From Symbiodinium microadriaticum (Eukaryota; Sar; Dinophyceae; Suessiales; Symbiodiniaceae): a DNA stretch of 64,000 bases. The number at the start of each line of letters is the position of its first letter. Position 1 is the first letter of the stretch. The notes beneath the pieces are model-generated. The model did not search any database and was not told the DNA's origin. It worked only from the letters and a program-made list of their open reading frames with translations. Made by a program: the position numbers and the translations under genes. The stretch lies in assembly GCA_001939145.1 (NCBI GenBank), contig LSRX01000771.1, positions 123,704 to 187,703 on the forward strand, read 5' to 3'. Positions 1 through 13,300 of this stretch are shown piece by piece.

Positions 1-150
1 GGCTTCTGGACAATCAATTGGAACAATGTGCAGTCTGCGGGCTTCAAGCTTGATGCGGAGGGGAGCGACAGTCGGAGCGGCGACGGCCATGCCGGCCCCT
101 GCCGCCAGGCCCTACAATATGCTTACATATGTATATACACATATCGTACA

Positions 151-264
151 GATAGATAGATGGATGGATGGATGGATGGATGTATGGATAGATAGAGATA
201 GAGACAGAGATAGATGGACAGATGGATAAACAGCTAGATAGATGATCGATAGATAGATAGATAC
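151..264. repeat. GATG/GATA microsatellite
   Basis: Imperfect tetranucleotide run that begins as GATA, passes through five or six GGAT/GATG units and ends as GATA again. The open frames read across it encode only low-complexity peptide and are not genes. Confidence 0.95.
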
Positions 265-2244
265 GCAGCACAGTATGACATGCGCATAGTCATTGCATGC
301 ATCTCCACGGTGGGCCACCCGTGTTGTCACTAGAGCACGAGAGTCACCAGAGTAGGCTTTGTTTGATCTGGAACGGTCGGTGTGCGGGTGGGGGGTGGGC
401 AGGTCCATGTTGTTCTGTATTCTTCTTCTATGCCCGGTGTAGTTGTTTTGCATTTTGTAGTTGTGCGTGCCGGACAGAGCAGCAGAGCCAGGAACCAAGC
501 CTGCCGGCCATCCTGGAGGAAACCAAGCAAGGATCAATCCAAACACTGCACATGCATCGAACACCTACAGGTTCGTGAATTGCACAAACAGCTTTCACAG
601 CTGGGCAGATGCAGATGATAGGGGTTAACAGACCCGCAGACAAAGGTCCGGCTGTGCATGCATGCATGTTATGTACACTGATATACACACACCATGCGTG
701 CGTACATACAGTTGCATGCATAGCCACATGGTCGCCAAATGTCCTCGGGTAGAAGTAGAAGCAGCATCGAATGTAGCGATGATAGGTTGGGCTGTCTGGA
801 GTCCGAAGACTCAAAAACAGGCCTTCGTGCGCCGAGCTTCAGCTCGTCACCACACCTCAGTCTTCCAAGTCTAAAGCTCGTGCAAGCAGAGTTTGGAGGC
901 GCATCTCGAACTGTCTGAGGGTCATCTCTCCGCGGCTCTAGGAGCCGGGCGTGGCGTGCGGCATTCTACGTTGAGGCTGTGAGCTCAGCATAGCCTTCTG
1001 GCAAAGGCTTCTGCGATAGGTTGTGCCAGGCGTCCGACGTCGACTGTCACACAACCGGCCTGAAGACTCCCACAATGAAGGCCGCAGGTGTGGTGGCAGA
1101 AAGCGGTCTGGTCAGGGACGCGACAAGACGCGACTGGCACGGCTCAAAAAGGCATCCAAAGTCCGTTCGAATGCCTCGACAGGCGAAGGATTTGGAGGCT
1201 CAGGCCTCAAACGCCATCCTGACCCCAGGACCTCGCGCCCTGGTTGAAACAATAAGGCTGGGGCGGTCCATTGCACAGCAGTTTGTCTGGCGGCATGCTG
1301 CTCGGCACTGTTGGCCTCGAGCGGGACATTCTGCAAAGCGCAAGCTGAAAGGTTGTCAGCACGGACGTGCTAGCGGCTCCCACAAGGCGCAGAACCAAAG
1401 AGGGAACATCGCTGCGAAGGGGTGGCCCATACGATAACTTGCATACCGCCAGGGCTTAATTATGACGGCCTTCCCTGGCAATGCTGCATGATCGACTCTT
1501 GCCTGTTCCCTGCCTGGCTTCGGTTCGGCCACAAACCTATCCATGTTGTTTTACAACGGCATCAGAATTTCGTCTTGACCCCATTGGCTGGCAACTTGTC
1601 TTTGTCACTGCCAGCAAAAGTTGAATTTCTGGTTGACCTCTCTGGGTGCAGAACAGCGCATGCGCGTCGGAGAATAAAAGCCTTTGAGGTGGTGAAGCAT
1701 GGCTAATCTGCACCAGCTCCATGCCAGTACGGACTTCATGTGAAGTTACTACGGTTCCACTTCCCGGATTGCACGAAGCATTTTCTTTAAGCAGGAGCGT
1801 CGAAATTGAAAAGCTGTTCAATGGAGATGCGTCCACAAATTTCTGCTCCCTTACCATGAAATGGCCACGTCGCACATGCTAGTATTTCTAGACTCATCTG
1901 CCTGTATGGCTTCAACAGCTTGCTTCGCAGGCATCCGTCCGAACCTAGATCTGCGCGTTTGCGGCCCCTTTCAGAGGTGCCTGATGTTGCCCTCTGTCTT
2001 GTTGGTGCTTGATGTGCTTGGGGTGCTGCTCAAACTCTTGAAATCTATTGAACCGGGTGCCCTCCCCCAATGGAAACTTGGAAAATGTGCTTATTGGGGT
2101 GAGTCGTTTTTTTTATCTCTACTGTCACTATTGGGGGATCTTGCTGTTGCTCCTACTCTTGCTCCTGAGCCTCCCTCAAGGGGGGTTTTCCGAAAAGTCT
2201 GCTTCTGACTAGGGGACAGTGGAAGGGTTATCCCGCTTACGGAC
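265..2244. other. No gene recognised
   Basis: I see no conserved motif on either strand. A short GCAT-rich run lies near 655-672. If the NFX1-like gene really ends with the exon at 2245-2338, this would be its 3' flank. Confidence 0.4.
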
Positions 2245-2338
2245 CTCCGGATCTTCACTATACGGAAGACGCTGTAAGTGCAGTGCTCTTCCAGCGGCCC
2301 GAGTTCCTGCGCCACATCCGCAAGGTGTGAACAAGTGG
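2245..2338 (-). CDS. Possible R3H-domain exon (3' end of the NFX1-like gene)
   Basis: After a TAG acceptor the minus strand reads an exon with SHLADVAQELGPLEEH followed by YSVFRIVKIRR, ending near a GTCCGT donor. The pattern H..LA..(x)GL......S...R.V.V.R resembles the C-terminal R3H nucleic-acid-binding domain that NFX1 family proteins carry after their zinc fingers. It lies downstream of the last recognised finger exon (7138-7203) on the same strand, which is where it should be. The match is short. The opposite strand also reads an open, plausible exon (2218-2329, with LHYTEDAVSAVLFQRPEFL), so this call is tentative. Confidence 0.3.
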
Positions 2339-2344
2339 CTAGAT

Positions 2345-5280
2345 CATCGCTTGCCTGTGCTGCCAGCAGTCGAGGTAAGTGGCTTTGGTCAGGCCACATC
2401 AGCTGCCAAAGACCCTGCAGAGACATGCAATCAGCGCCACTTCAACTGGAATCCACGGAAATCGGGCATCTGACAATGGATTTCAGTGCAGGTGAATGGC
2501 CTGCATAATCCAATGAGTCCTCGGTTCCAACATGTTGTGCTCCAACAAGGTGGCAGAATTGCAAACAAATTAAGGCTGGAGCATGACAGTTGACTCAGGA
2601 GGCCAAACTTGCCTGCGTCGGAAGAGCATGGAACGTGAACAGCGACCGCATGGGCTCATCACGATCCCATAACCCACCCCAGCGACCACTCTTTTGCACC
2701 GAAAGAGGTGGCAAAGCACAAAAAGCCGTGAGAATGGAGGGACACGTCACTTTGCATTTGCAAGTAGCAGGATTATCATGATTATCAGCAAACCCTCTGG
2801 TTCAGTGTCCCTGCGTTGCGACTCAAACAGCGACGATGGCTGCTTTGCCAATTGCGCGGAAGTTTCGCTGCCTTCGCTTTCGTTCTTCCCAACCAGTCCG
2901 AGCCAGGATCCACGCAGTGAAGACGGAGGCAGCAAAAGCCCAGCTTTATCAGCCATGCTCAGCCAACTCTGGTTTCTGTCTGCAAATCTGGCACACATGT
3001 TTACGATTTGCAAACCAGACCGCAGAACAAACGCGAAGTCATGCTCAGGGATCTGTGAACCGATCGATTTGGGAGGTGGGGGTTCAGCATGGGCCCGCTG
3101 GATGCTACTTTTCTATGAAGCCTCAACACACTGGCACTGCCTCTGCTCTCCGATCGCAGTGTTGTTCTTCAGCTTCGGTGCCTCCGCGCGGTGTCAGCCG
3201 CGAAGTTCAACGCACGAAAATTGAGAGTCTTGCAGTACATCAATGTCCCACAGGTGGCCCTCATTTAGGCGGCTCTCAAACAACGACGCGACGCCACTGA
3301 GCCGTGGATACCCTCTCTAGACACATCCTTAACCATACGAGTACATCCACAGTGCTTCATGTGCTTCTCAGCTGCTACGAGTAATCCCTGCCTGCACCAT
3401 GGCATGAGCAGGGACCAGGCCATTGCTGTTCGCCAGGCCATACCCAGATCAATGGAAATCGTGGAGGGGATCTTGTGTTTGTGGCGCTCGATCAAACTTT
3501 TCAGAGTTGATAGAGTTGTAAGACATGCAAACCAATGGAGGAACAGGAGGCAGAGACTTTCCAAGAAGCATTGAAATAACAATGCGTGTGTTCGATCATT
3601 GACTGGAGCGGTGAAGGCTGAACGAGGATGCGGGGTGCTGGTGCATAGGCTTGACTATTTTGAGCGCACAGTTGCTCAATTTCCAATTCCATCCGAGATC
3701 CACGCTGACGTCCTGCCTCGAACGGTCAGGTCTGTCTTGGAGGTCTGTCTGTCGGCCCAATTTTGTGCAGCTTACGTTACATTATGATATTACATGCTCC
3801 ATCGCCCTGCACGTCTTCCAAACGCGCGGCAGCCGCCATCGAAAATAAAAGATGCAGCCCAGAAGCCGGAGCATTGCCGCGAGAAGTTCCTCTGCACATG
3901 AAGAGCAAGACAAGCAGCCTTCTGCGCATTGAGGACACTTGCCTTTGCCAGCTCCGTCGAGAATGGTTTCCGTGAACACGTCCTAGTGTCATTGGATGTG
4001 TTTCCGCCGTACAGGCTCCCTGTTCAAACATGAGTATCGTCGTAGTCTGTGCAGACACCCGACTGGCCATCACCTCGAGCATCTCAATGTATTTACGATG
4101 ATGAGAAGCCAACTGGAAGAGGTCAGCCTCGCGGGCTCACAAACGAGACAGCAGCCACCAAGCTGGTGTTGGTCTGAGCGGACGGCGGTGTACTTGACCG
4201 CCTCACCTGGCAGGTCTTCGGTTCACCCCATCTCTGCCGGAAGCCGAAAGTTAAGTGCCTGGAGTCTCTGCTTCAACAGGCTGCCGCTGGCAAGAAGGCA
4301 AGCAACCTCACTTCCAAAGCTCTGCCAGAATTTTGTCAAGCTTCGCATAGCTTCGCAGTCTGGAGATCCTACGACACGGACACGGCGGGATCCCCGGCGC
4401 AAGGCTGAGGTAGATGGCAGGTGACCGCTCCAGGCACCACAAAGGCGCTCCTCTCTTATTGAAGTCGCAACAGCGACGACAGGGCAGACATGCACTGTTC
4501 ACACGATTTCATAGGTCGCGTCTCAACCAAGAGTCGGCGAGTAATGGTGAGTAGCTAAACCTGCAATTGTGAGGGGGTGTTGTGAAACCGGCAGATAGCA
4601 ATCTGTCCCTGCCTTCTGCCATCTTCTGCCTTTACCTTCGATTGGGGATGAGCTCGGCATTCGTGACAGTCGTGATTCTTCTTTATTTTTCGCTGGGCCA
4701 AGGTTGCAAGTGCGGACTCATGCCCATTGTCCGAAGCAGCCTTTAAAGATCTTTAAAGGCCAGTGGATGTGGATGCCTTTCCGCAGAGGGCAGTGCACCG
4801 GCAACGTCTGCGGCCAGTGATCCGAATATTCATTGGAGCCCCTCGGCCATGTCACGCCCCGAACCCCTTGTTAACTTATATATGTCGCGGAGGTCTCGGA
4901 GCCCGGAAGCAAAAGATGCTAGGAAGAGTTTAGGAGTACAGTGCACAGGGAGGTCCCACCACAGAAGATATGCCGTCGCAAGGACAGCTCCTTAGCCTTC
5001 CAGATGAAGATGCGACGATTTGCTAGGCTATTGCAAGCATTTACTAAAGACAGACATTTACCTTTGGAAGCGACCGAGAGAAGCCGTCAGTGACTTCGCC
5101 TCCACAGAACCTAGGAAAGAGCGAAGCGATGCTTTCGAAAGCCGTCAGATCATCAAAAACAATGCACAAGACTCTTGAGCATGGAAGGGCGCCATTCAAG
5201 GGGTCACACTGCGGACACGCTGGATCGTCCCTGGTGTGGCTTGGTTGCCCAGTGTTCTGCCATCCCAGAGGCCTTGGGTC
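2345..5280. other. No gene recognised (intron or intergenic)
   Basis: No conserved domain seen on either strand. If the R3H exon at 2.3 kb is real, this is intronic sequence of the NFX1-like gene and may hide short exons linking the last finger to R3H; I looked for the Cys-rich linker seen in animal NFX1 and did not find it. Confidence 0.4.
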
Positions 5281-5284
5281 TGCT

Positions 5285-6125
5285 GCGGCGGTGCCACCCC
5301 GATTGGCCACCACCTGACCCCATGGACTTCACCTCCACTGCTGGCCACCACCCCCAACACGCTCGAGACCCTCAACCACCACAGCCACAACCACAGCAGT
5401 CCCAACAACAGGGCACCAAGTCGGCCAACTACAACCGTCACTGGCAGCCGCCTGATCCCGCGGATCTCGCAGATCCAACCCCACCTGGCCACCAAATCCC
5501 CTAACACACCCAGAAACGGCTCGCTCGCGTTGAGAGTGGCCCTCAGACACCACCCAAACCCAGTACCACCGCCACTCCCACACACCGATGCCACAGCAGT
5601 CACACACCGAATCCTATGTTCCGGCAAATGGCTCAGCAGAGTCGAATACCTGGACGACCCGCCAAGGCAACCCCGTGACTATGTGGAGCCAGTACTGTTG
5701 AGCCGCCGGTTTTGCGTATTGGTGGTAAACTGGAGGCTGTGTCTGCAGTGCAGGGCCTCCCCTTCCATAGTGGTATGGCTGCTGCCGTGGTTGGCTCTGT
5801 GGTGGGGTGCTGTGCTGGAGAGTCGACGCCCTTGCTGATGCGTCGCTGTCTGCGGCAAGCCACCTGCCGCTGTCGACTGCTCGTCCGAGTAGGTGCCGTA
5901 GGGCTTGGTGCTGTACGTGTTGCAGTACCTGTGCGAGAAGGAGAACGACCCCCCGTCTCATCATGGTGACAGCGACCGAGAGGTTTGGGCGCGAAGCGGG
6001 CTTGCTGGAGCTCTGGCTGCGGCTGCACACGTGCTCCCCGCTGGAGATGCTCTTGCGTGGCATGGGCATGCTCTGCTGCAGTGACAAGCAACCACGAACG
6101 CAAATCTGCAAACTGACAGGACTGC
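5285..6125. other. Proline/glutamine/histidine-rich low-complexity stretch
   Basis: CCACC/CAGCC-rich DNA. Around 5330-5510 the plus strand encodes a P-, Q- and H-rich peptide; around 5640-6100 the minus strand encodes a Q-, P- and Y-rich peptide. Frames change several times and no single ORF spans it. Such segments are common in ORF1/gag-like parts of retroelements, and a LINE fragment lies next to it on the minus strand, so a decayed retroelement ORF1 is the likeliest source. No function is assigned. Confidence 0.35.
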
Positions 6126-6189
6126 ATTCGCTGCTCTCACTCCCTCTGGCTGTGCTGGCTCTGGCGGGAGCGTGTCAGCGGCTCAGGCA

Positions 6190-6940
6190 TGGCCGTCACC
6201 ATGCTGTGATTTCTCCCCTTTTCTCCTCCCTCCAGCGTGCAGCGACGGCTGTTCGGGGTGAGGTTGTCTCGTATCGCTGGTTTGCTTGCCCGTGGCCCAC
6301 GGCATGTCGAACCCGCGAACGAAGAGCTCTGTCAGTTGGTGCCAGCGGCCACGCTCTTGCGCGGTTGGCCATCCAGTTCGTGACCGAGTGAAAGACATGC
6401 GTGACCCGTTTTTCAAGGGGTCTTTGTTGTTCTTCTCGCCAGAAGGCCAAGTTCTTCCAAGCCACCATAGCATTGACCTCCTCTCCCCCCTAGCCACGTG
6501 CCCCCACAAGCTCCAAATTCGAGTATGTATACAAGTGGACCAGCACTCGATCCCCTCCCTATGCATGTGCATGCGCGCGTGCCTGAGCGTGCTTGTGCGG
6601 TGAAGGTGGAGCATGTCTCGGTAGTGCTGGGTCTGCAGAGAGTTTGGCGCCTTGAGTATCCTGTGGTGGACCGGCCAAGTCTCGCACGCATAAAGCCCGG
6701 CGTTCCGGACCAGTGCGATGTGTGCTGTACGGCTCTGCGCATGCTGGGGCTCGCTGTAGAGGATGGCCGTTTTGGTGGGGCGGAAGTGGAGACCATATTC
6801 TGCTGGCTCGTGCTCTCGAGGTTTGTCAGCACCTGCTGGAGGTGGACCCGTAACTCTGGCACCCCCAGCCCTGTAGTAACACTTATACTTATGGAATCCC
6901 CCGGCCTCGTCTCAGTCGATCTCTCTCTCTCACTCACTCC
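6190..6940 (-). pseudogene. Decayed LINE reverse-transcriptase C-terminal half
   Basis: In shifting minus-strand frames there are pieces typical of the 3' half of non-LTR retrotransposon polymerases: HLQQVLTNLESTSQQ followed by LHFRPTKTAILYSEP, then LYACETWPVHHRILKAPNSLQ and, near 6500, WSLWGHVAR. These correspond to the stretch after the RT palm through the thumb and C-terminal region, in the correct order. At least two frameshifts separate them, so the copy is dead. It lies beyond the last NFX1 zinc-finger exon and could be an insertion in an intron or in the 3' flank of that gene. No poly-A tail or target duplication was identified. Confidence 0.6.
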
Positions 6941-7137
6941 CTCCCTCTGTTTCAAGGAGGGCAAAACGAAGCACCCCTTTGCGCTCATGCAAACCTCACT
7001 TCGAATACTGTTCTGCAGGCATTTTGCCGGGGAGTGTCGAACCAGAACCATACCCACGTGAACAGACTCTGTGTTTCCGTGGGCAAGAGTGCAGGACTAA
7101 TTTGAACTTCCCACCCCGTATGCAAGCTTGTAGATAC

Positions 7138-9402
7138 GGCCGCATCCTCCACTCTTTGACCGCACGGGCACGCTTGCTTGATCTTCCACTTGCAGGGAGT
7201 ATCCTGCCAGCCCCGATTCAAAAATGAACATCACGCCCTGGCAGAACAGTGGCTGTATCGCAAAGAGAGGCGATCTTACGTCCTCGCACGGCGAACCTGG
7301 ATGGCAGTCTGCCTGCAGTCACAAGATGCTGTGTCTAGTGCCAAACTTGCTGCAGTAATCTGCCGCACACATGTACTCGTTCCGCCTGACAAGTGTGGCT
7401 GCAATGAACTCTCCTGCTTGCGTCTGAGTAGCAGTGCAGAATATTAGGTTCTACTCTATCATATCAGGTCACCAAATTCCGATCTGTACATGTGAATCAG
7501 AAGCAATGCCAAGCAGGGCCATGCATAGATTGCTCGTCCTTGCTCCGCATGGCCTCGAACAGGGCTTGCACTCACCTGCCCAGCTCGGCGAACATCCCTA
7601 GGCCCTAAGCCCTACAAGCAGCTCATGGCCACGTACTCTCTTAGTACAGCCAAAAGGGTCAATTGCCGCAGCACCCGCGAGATGCATTGGTTTTTGATTG
7701 TCGGTCTTCCCAAGCTTTGCTTCTGAGGTTTTCTCAAGCTGCTCTGCTTTTGTGTGTGGGCTTCCCGTGCAAATCAAACTCTCGTCGTTTCATGTTCAAC
7801 AACGAACCAGTGATTTCAATCTCCGTGGCGTTCCCTATGCCCGCGAACTCTGGACCCACAACCTGCTTCCTGAGGCTGGTCTCTTCCGAACTGCTGGCTA
7901 CGGCTACCCTTCGAGAGCTAGAAAATGCAGAAGCCAGCCACTGGGAACGCTTGTGCAGTGATCCGGAAGCAGGCAGGCAGAGATTGAGACGCTCAATTCA
8001 AAAGACCCTGTTTAGTCACAACTATGCAGACAGGCTCTAGAGATGGAGATGATTGTTGGCTCGAACACAAGCCTGCGCAGGCAAGGCTTCACCGTGTCGG
8101 TGAGATGTGCGGGTGAAAATACTCGCTTACACATGGCGAAGGGAGTTTTGCAAAGGCCGATCTGGGGCCGGGGCTTAGAACACAGAAGCAGAAGCAAAAC
8201 GTGCGAGCTGACATTCCCAGTTTTGGGGAGGTTCCAAGTCCATATCGATCCGAGACAGTTCGTCCGAAAATGGCAGTGCTTCCACATCTTACTACCTACA
8301 TGTCTAAGACACGTTGGGAGGGAACAGAACATCACAGCACCTGCATGGCATTGCCACGGACAGCTGTGCCCACAGGAGAGCAGCCGACCTTGGGCAGCGC
8401 CAGCTGAGAGCATGCTGAAAGCTCCAACGTTTCTGAGGCCGATACCGCACGGCTGACCACAGGAGATAGGACCCACATGGCAGGGCCTTGACGTTGCGCT
8501 CGAAACGGCGGTCTCTCACCCTCTTGTCCGAGCCCCGCTCGTGTTGCGCATTTGCATGTGACCACCTGGCACAGCTATGCACAGCTCATTTCGCCGCTCG
8601 AGGTTTTGATCTTCTGAAATCATGGAGGTGATGCCCAAACAAGTTCTCGACACGGGCTCGTAACACAGTGGGTGTGGCCCTGTCCGAGTTTCATGTGCTT
8701 GCAAGCAGTAGATGCTGGAAAGGCACCTTCATGGCACTTTGCTGGACAAACGTGACCACACTCCATCCTGAGACGGAGTCAAGCGCGTCACAAGACAAAA
8801 TCGTTGCTTCCTGAAGCTCAAGTCAAGGCCCTTGCAGCTGTCCGCAGGGCTCATCGCACTCTGGTGGTTTTGTACCACAGAACTCAGTTTGGAGCAAGTT
8901 GCAGGGGCATGCCCGGTGCACATTCCAGAGCCGGTGCTCGGCTGAGACGGGGACCACAGGCGGTTCAACAAAGCTTTTTCCACAGGCGCAATACAGAGGC
9001 TCATGCAACACCACCCGGCACCTGGCTACAGTTGAAGCACTGTATACCATCTTGAAGGGGCCGGAAATTGCAGCGGCCAGGCTCCACTTAAGGCACGCAC
9101 GGAGGGCAATTCCCCAAGTGGCAAAACTCCTCTCCGTGCCACAGATCATCCACAGAATCTGTGACTGTTGCTGATCCTATGTCAGAGTGCTTTGAAGCTA
9201 CCGCGCCTCACATGTGTGGTTGCCACAGGATAGCGGACGTCCACAGACTTGCAGGCACATATGTGCCTGGGGACAGACAGATGAACATGAAGATTAACAC
9301 CTTTCCTTGGCAAGCTTCAAGTGAGCGAGTTCGATTTCGTGACCCGCCTCGTGGTTGCGATTGTTGAAGCCTTCACAGCACACCACGTCGCATTTGTGGT
9401 TC
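7138..9402 (-). CDS. NFX1-type zinc-finger protein, block C (C-terminal fingers)
   Basis: Nuclear zinc-finger protein of the NFX1/NFXL1 family, known as transcriptional regulators with a Cys/His-rich repeat region. Exons recognised in order: 9402-9375 (NHKCDVVCC), 9266-9207 (CLQVCGRPLSCGNHTCE), 9126-9095 (FCHLGNCPPC), 9021-8955 (YCACGKSFVEPPV), 8882 to about 8830 (FCGTKPPECDEPC), a weaker one near 8570, about 8460-8430 (SCGQPCG), 8388-8341 (LLSCGHSCPWQCHA) and 7203-7138 (CKWKIKQACPCGQRVEDAA). The order and Cys/His spacing follow animal NFX1. Most introns here are about 70-150 bases. The exon at 9402 begins in the phase left by block B at 17203, so I read blocks B and C as one gene, although glyoxalase II lies between them. 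Exon ends are approximate where not given exactly. Confidence 0.85.
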
Positions 9403-10349
9403 CTCACCGGCAAACTGCCAAAACTGCGACGACATGGTGTCAATTGACGGCAGCGGGCTTGCAAGGATCCACTGCGCACCTTTTCGGCGATTCTGGCTCA
9501 GATAGCTCAATGCTCTATCTCCATTTGTCCAGCGCAAGGTGGCTGTGGAGTTTTGGGCCAACGCTATCTGCACATGGAAGCCCGCTTGCCAAGACTCAAA
9601 AGTTGTCCTTTTGCTTCCGGAGCTTAGCAAAAACCTGCGTCTCGACTAGTTTCAAGGCTCCATGATGTAAACTAGTGCAATGTCTTCGGCTCTGGAATGA
9701 CACGTGCAATTATGTGCGAACAGTTTAGCGCCTCTGAGCTTTACCTGAAGGCATCTGCAGCAGGTATTTTACTAAGGGGTGGGTTCAAGCAGCTCGAGTC
9801 TTGGCAGACTGGATGGTATTCTGGCGAAGGTCCACTCTTCTGGCGAATGCCAAGCGATCCCGGCCTCTACCGGGCTGCAACCAGGACAGATGCTCCTGCA
9901 CTCTCTTGCAGGGCGATGTCTTCCTAGTAGACCGGCTGGCTGCAAATTACCAACATTGCTTCTGAGTGGTTGGTGCGGGTACAAAAAACTGCAAAAACAG
10001 CTTTACGTGCCGCCGAAGTCATGCACAACTACCTGTCATTTCTTACACTCGAGTTACAAGTGACAAAGCTTATATTGCCAGGAGTCGTATCTCAACATAT
10101 CCTGCCAAACCCAGCCTCCGAAACATCCGAAACCGAACCCATTTCTCTGATCATTGCATTCAAGGGCGGCGGCCAAACCGTGTCGCACGTCGCTTGTTTA
10201 CAAAATGCAACCAGGGCCAGGAAATATCAATGCGTAAAGTCCAGAAGGAGGATATTGCAAAGGGACCCCATCATTTGTGATCTACAGCTTGCGGCTTGGG
10301 GCGGAAGTTTCGGAGAGGGAGGTGGTCGTTTTGCACGGCTTCTCCCCGT
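9403..10349. other. No exon recognised between NFX1 block C and glyoxalase II
   Basis: No Cys-rich finger or other conserved motif was seen. The last exons of glyoxalase II (its C-terminal 25-30 residues) should lie here but I could not place them. Confidence 0.4.
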
Positions 10350-13300
10350 CCTCATGGAGTCATCCGCTGACCGCAGGAATGGATTGATCAGCCATTCCTA
10401 CACTGACCCGCCCGAGACTCTGACTCCGCAGCGGCTCTGTGCTGTGCATGCTTCTTGTATGGCTTCAAGACTGCGGCACCCATCTACACCCTACACCCAT
10501 CGTTGGCCCAGGCACATTGCGCATCGTGGATGGGACAGTGTACTTGCGCTGAACCTGCGGACGAGTCGGCCAGGCCATGCTGTAAGTTGCTATACAAGGC
10601 TTTGACGAGTCTTGCGTTGCCAGCACGCGATGAAAATGCCCAAAGCTGTTCCTGTCCTTGTTCCATGTCTCCAATTGTGCTCACTGCCGCTTCCGAGACG
10701 TAGATAAGTTCTAATCTGTCAGCTGTGACCAGCTCCTAGCAGCCGCCATCTCCCGCCTAGCTGTCTTGTGGGTGGAAGGTTGTAAAGACTGGCCGATGTT
10801 TGGGCAACGCTGAAAAACCTCAGACCTTCTGCTCCTTGGCCCACGCGAGCATCTGCCTGGACGGTTGAGATTCTAGACTCGCCGCCGTCCAACCCTCAGC
10901 ATGCCAAGCTGTCATGAAGGTCCACATGTGGATTTTGATTTGGGAAACGCAATTTGCATTGTTGGCAAGCACCCGAATACCGTACCAAGTCAAGTTGATA
11001 AAGATGCTTTATTGCGGCACCACATGCTTGTACAGTATCACGCGGAGATGGAAACATGCAGGCGGCTCTCCAAGTTCTTGTTTGCAGTCTCCACCGCGAC
11101 AGCGAACTGCAGGTTCTTGACCTGCTTCTACACCGATCACGCGTCGCTTGCTTGCATTTGCTTGCTGTGTCCGGGCTGCGAGCCGTGTAATCATGCCCGA
11201 CGTAGACGAGGGTTTCTGCAGGGAGCGCTCCCAGCCTTAAGGAGCTACGCCAGCACACGCTGCACGCAAGCTTTGGCTTCCCCATTCGCCTCAAACGTTT
11301 CAACTCTAAGGGCTTGGCACCTTTACCAGGGAGTTGTGAAACTCCTGTACACATTGCAAGTGGCAGTGCGTTTGTACTGTACGGCTCAACACCGGCAAAG
11401 CTGCCCAACATTCCCAACGCACCCAAATCCTCTTTCCTCATTCGACTTCTGGCTGCTCTTCGACTCGAAGATTACAGAACTGTGGACTAAAGAGACCGAT
11501 TCCACTTCCAAGCGACAAAGTAACCAACGAATTCACCTGATTTCACCTGCTCACCTGCTGCCGAGTTGGCTCCTAAGCCTTCGTTTTGTAGTCACTGTAA
11601 CTATCTGCTAGCGTCGCCTCCCTACACTTCCGTTCGTGCTACTGGAACTTGCTGCTGACTTGACTCAGCTGGACACAGAGAACAAGCTTGAACCTCTCCT
11701 CCGGTGTGCTCTCGAACATTCGACCACAGCCTCAACGAAGAGTGCTTTTCAACACGCACACACACACACACACACCGCACATATACAAATATATACATAA
11801 TTAAAGCTGTCTATATCGATGTTCTTTATTTGTATACATACGCACATACCTTGTATGTATATACCACACGATGCAAGAAAATCGAAGCACTGCCTTGCGC
11901 TGCACAGCAAAACACCACGGCACAGTACATTAGAGTGCGATACGATACAATACATTGCAATACCCTGTGTGCAATGCATACTCATTATGAAAACATTATG
12001 CGTTGCAAGCATATCACTACATTCCACAGAATTCACTTCCACTACGTTACGCGACATTACATTGCATACCACACGGGCATACATGCTCTCGGGTCCGGGG
12101 CCACCACCGCCCCCCCCCGTGGCTGAGCAAAACCGGGTCTATTTAGAAGCTCCGGCTGTGGGTTTTTACGAGTGCTTGATCAGCGGTTCGTGCTGTGAGC
12201 CAAGTTTCCGAGCACAAGCACGCGCTGGGGTTTTCTTTTGGGCAAGAGTCAAGAGTCAACATCAACGACTGCAAACAGCAGTGCTCGGTCCGATGGTGAT
12301 ATTCGACAACGATGTATTCCTGCACACTCTCGTTCCCTTGCAGGCACGCTCGCAGCTTAGCGAGTGGTCTGTGCAGAAGGGAATGGCTCAGGTCCTCCAG
12401 GTTCTAAGCAGGAAATAGCTTTTAGCTATTGCGGCAAGTTCTTGAGCGACAAAGTTGCGTTTGAGGCGGAGCACGGAACAAACATTATACAGCCCGACAA
12501 GCGGTCCTTCAAAGAAATGCGTCATGGCCACAAAGCGGTGACTCGCCCTACGTACATGGCTGACCATAACATCATGCTCATAGTGTTATTGCGGCACCTA
12601 CGAATTGGACAAGGCATCGATGTCCGTTCGCATTCAGAAACTCACACTTCGTGAAGAACTGATACTAGACTTCTGCAACTTACAGCAGACACGGTCTCAC
12701 AAGGGAAACTAAACCATGGTCAAAAGCTCCTGCGGTTCGAACTCGGAGGCTGCTTCACCACAGCAGCGGTTCGTCAGCAGTCGAACATGTAGGTTATGTA
12801 AGAGCACGCAGGATTTCCATATTCTACATGACTGATATAGTCACGATACAACGCCGTACCGCCGCATCTTGGCCAAATGTATTCTCGTGTGTTAAACACT
12901 CTATAGTGTTTGTTATATCTCCACACTCATGACTGTCACCTTGGCTGCAGTTTGACTGCATGGCTATGACAAGAACTAATTATGTCCGGAATGGTTTAGA
13001 TTCTGGAAGAGCACATGGACTGCTCTTTTTCAGCACTGCCGAACAGAATGAATAAGTAGATCGAAATGCTCCGCTGAGCCTGTGCAGTGTAAGCAGTGGG
13101 GATGCAACGGAAATTCTTGAAATCTTACATACTCATTCTGGCAACTGCTTGACAAACTCATTACTCATTACGCAGTCGCTGCTGCACGACTCTTGTGGCG
13201 ACCTGGCCGTATTAACGGAGCCAAGATGCGAAGTGAGAACGGATGACGCCTAGTTCGCTGCCGCTTTGGTGGCGAATAATAGCGGCTTAAACTCTGGAGC

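Noticed and set aside
10901..11611. 236-codon plus-strand open frame
   Set aside because: It overlaps two well-supported minus-strand glyoxalase II exons (GHDY and NLQFAV) and has no family resemblance.
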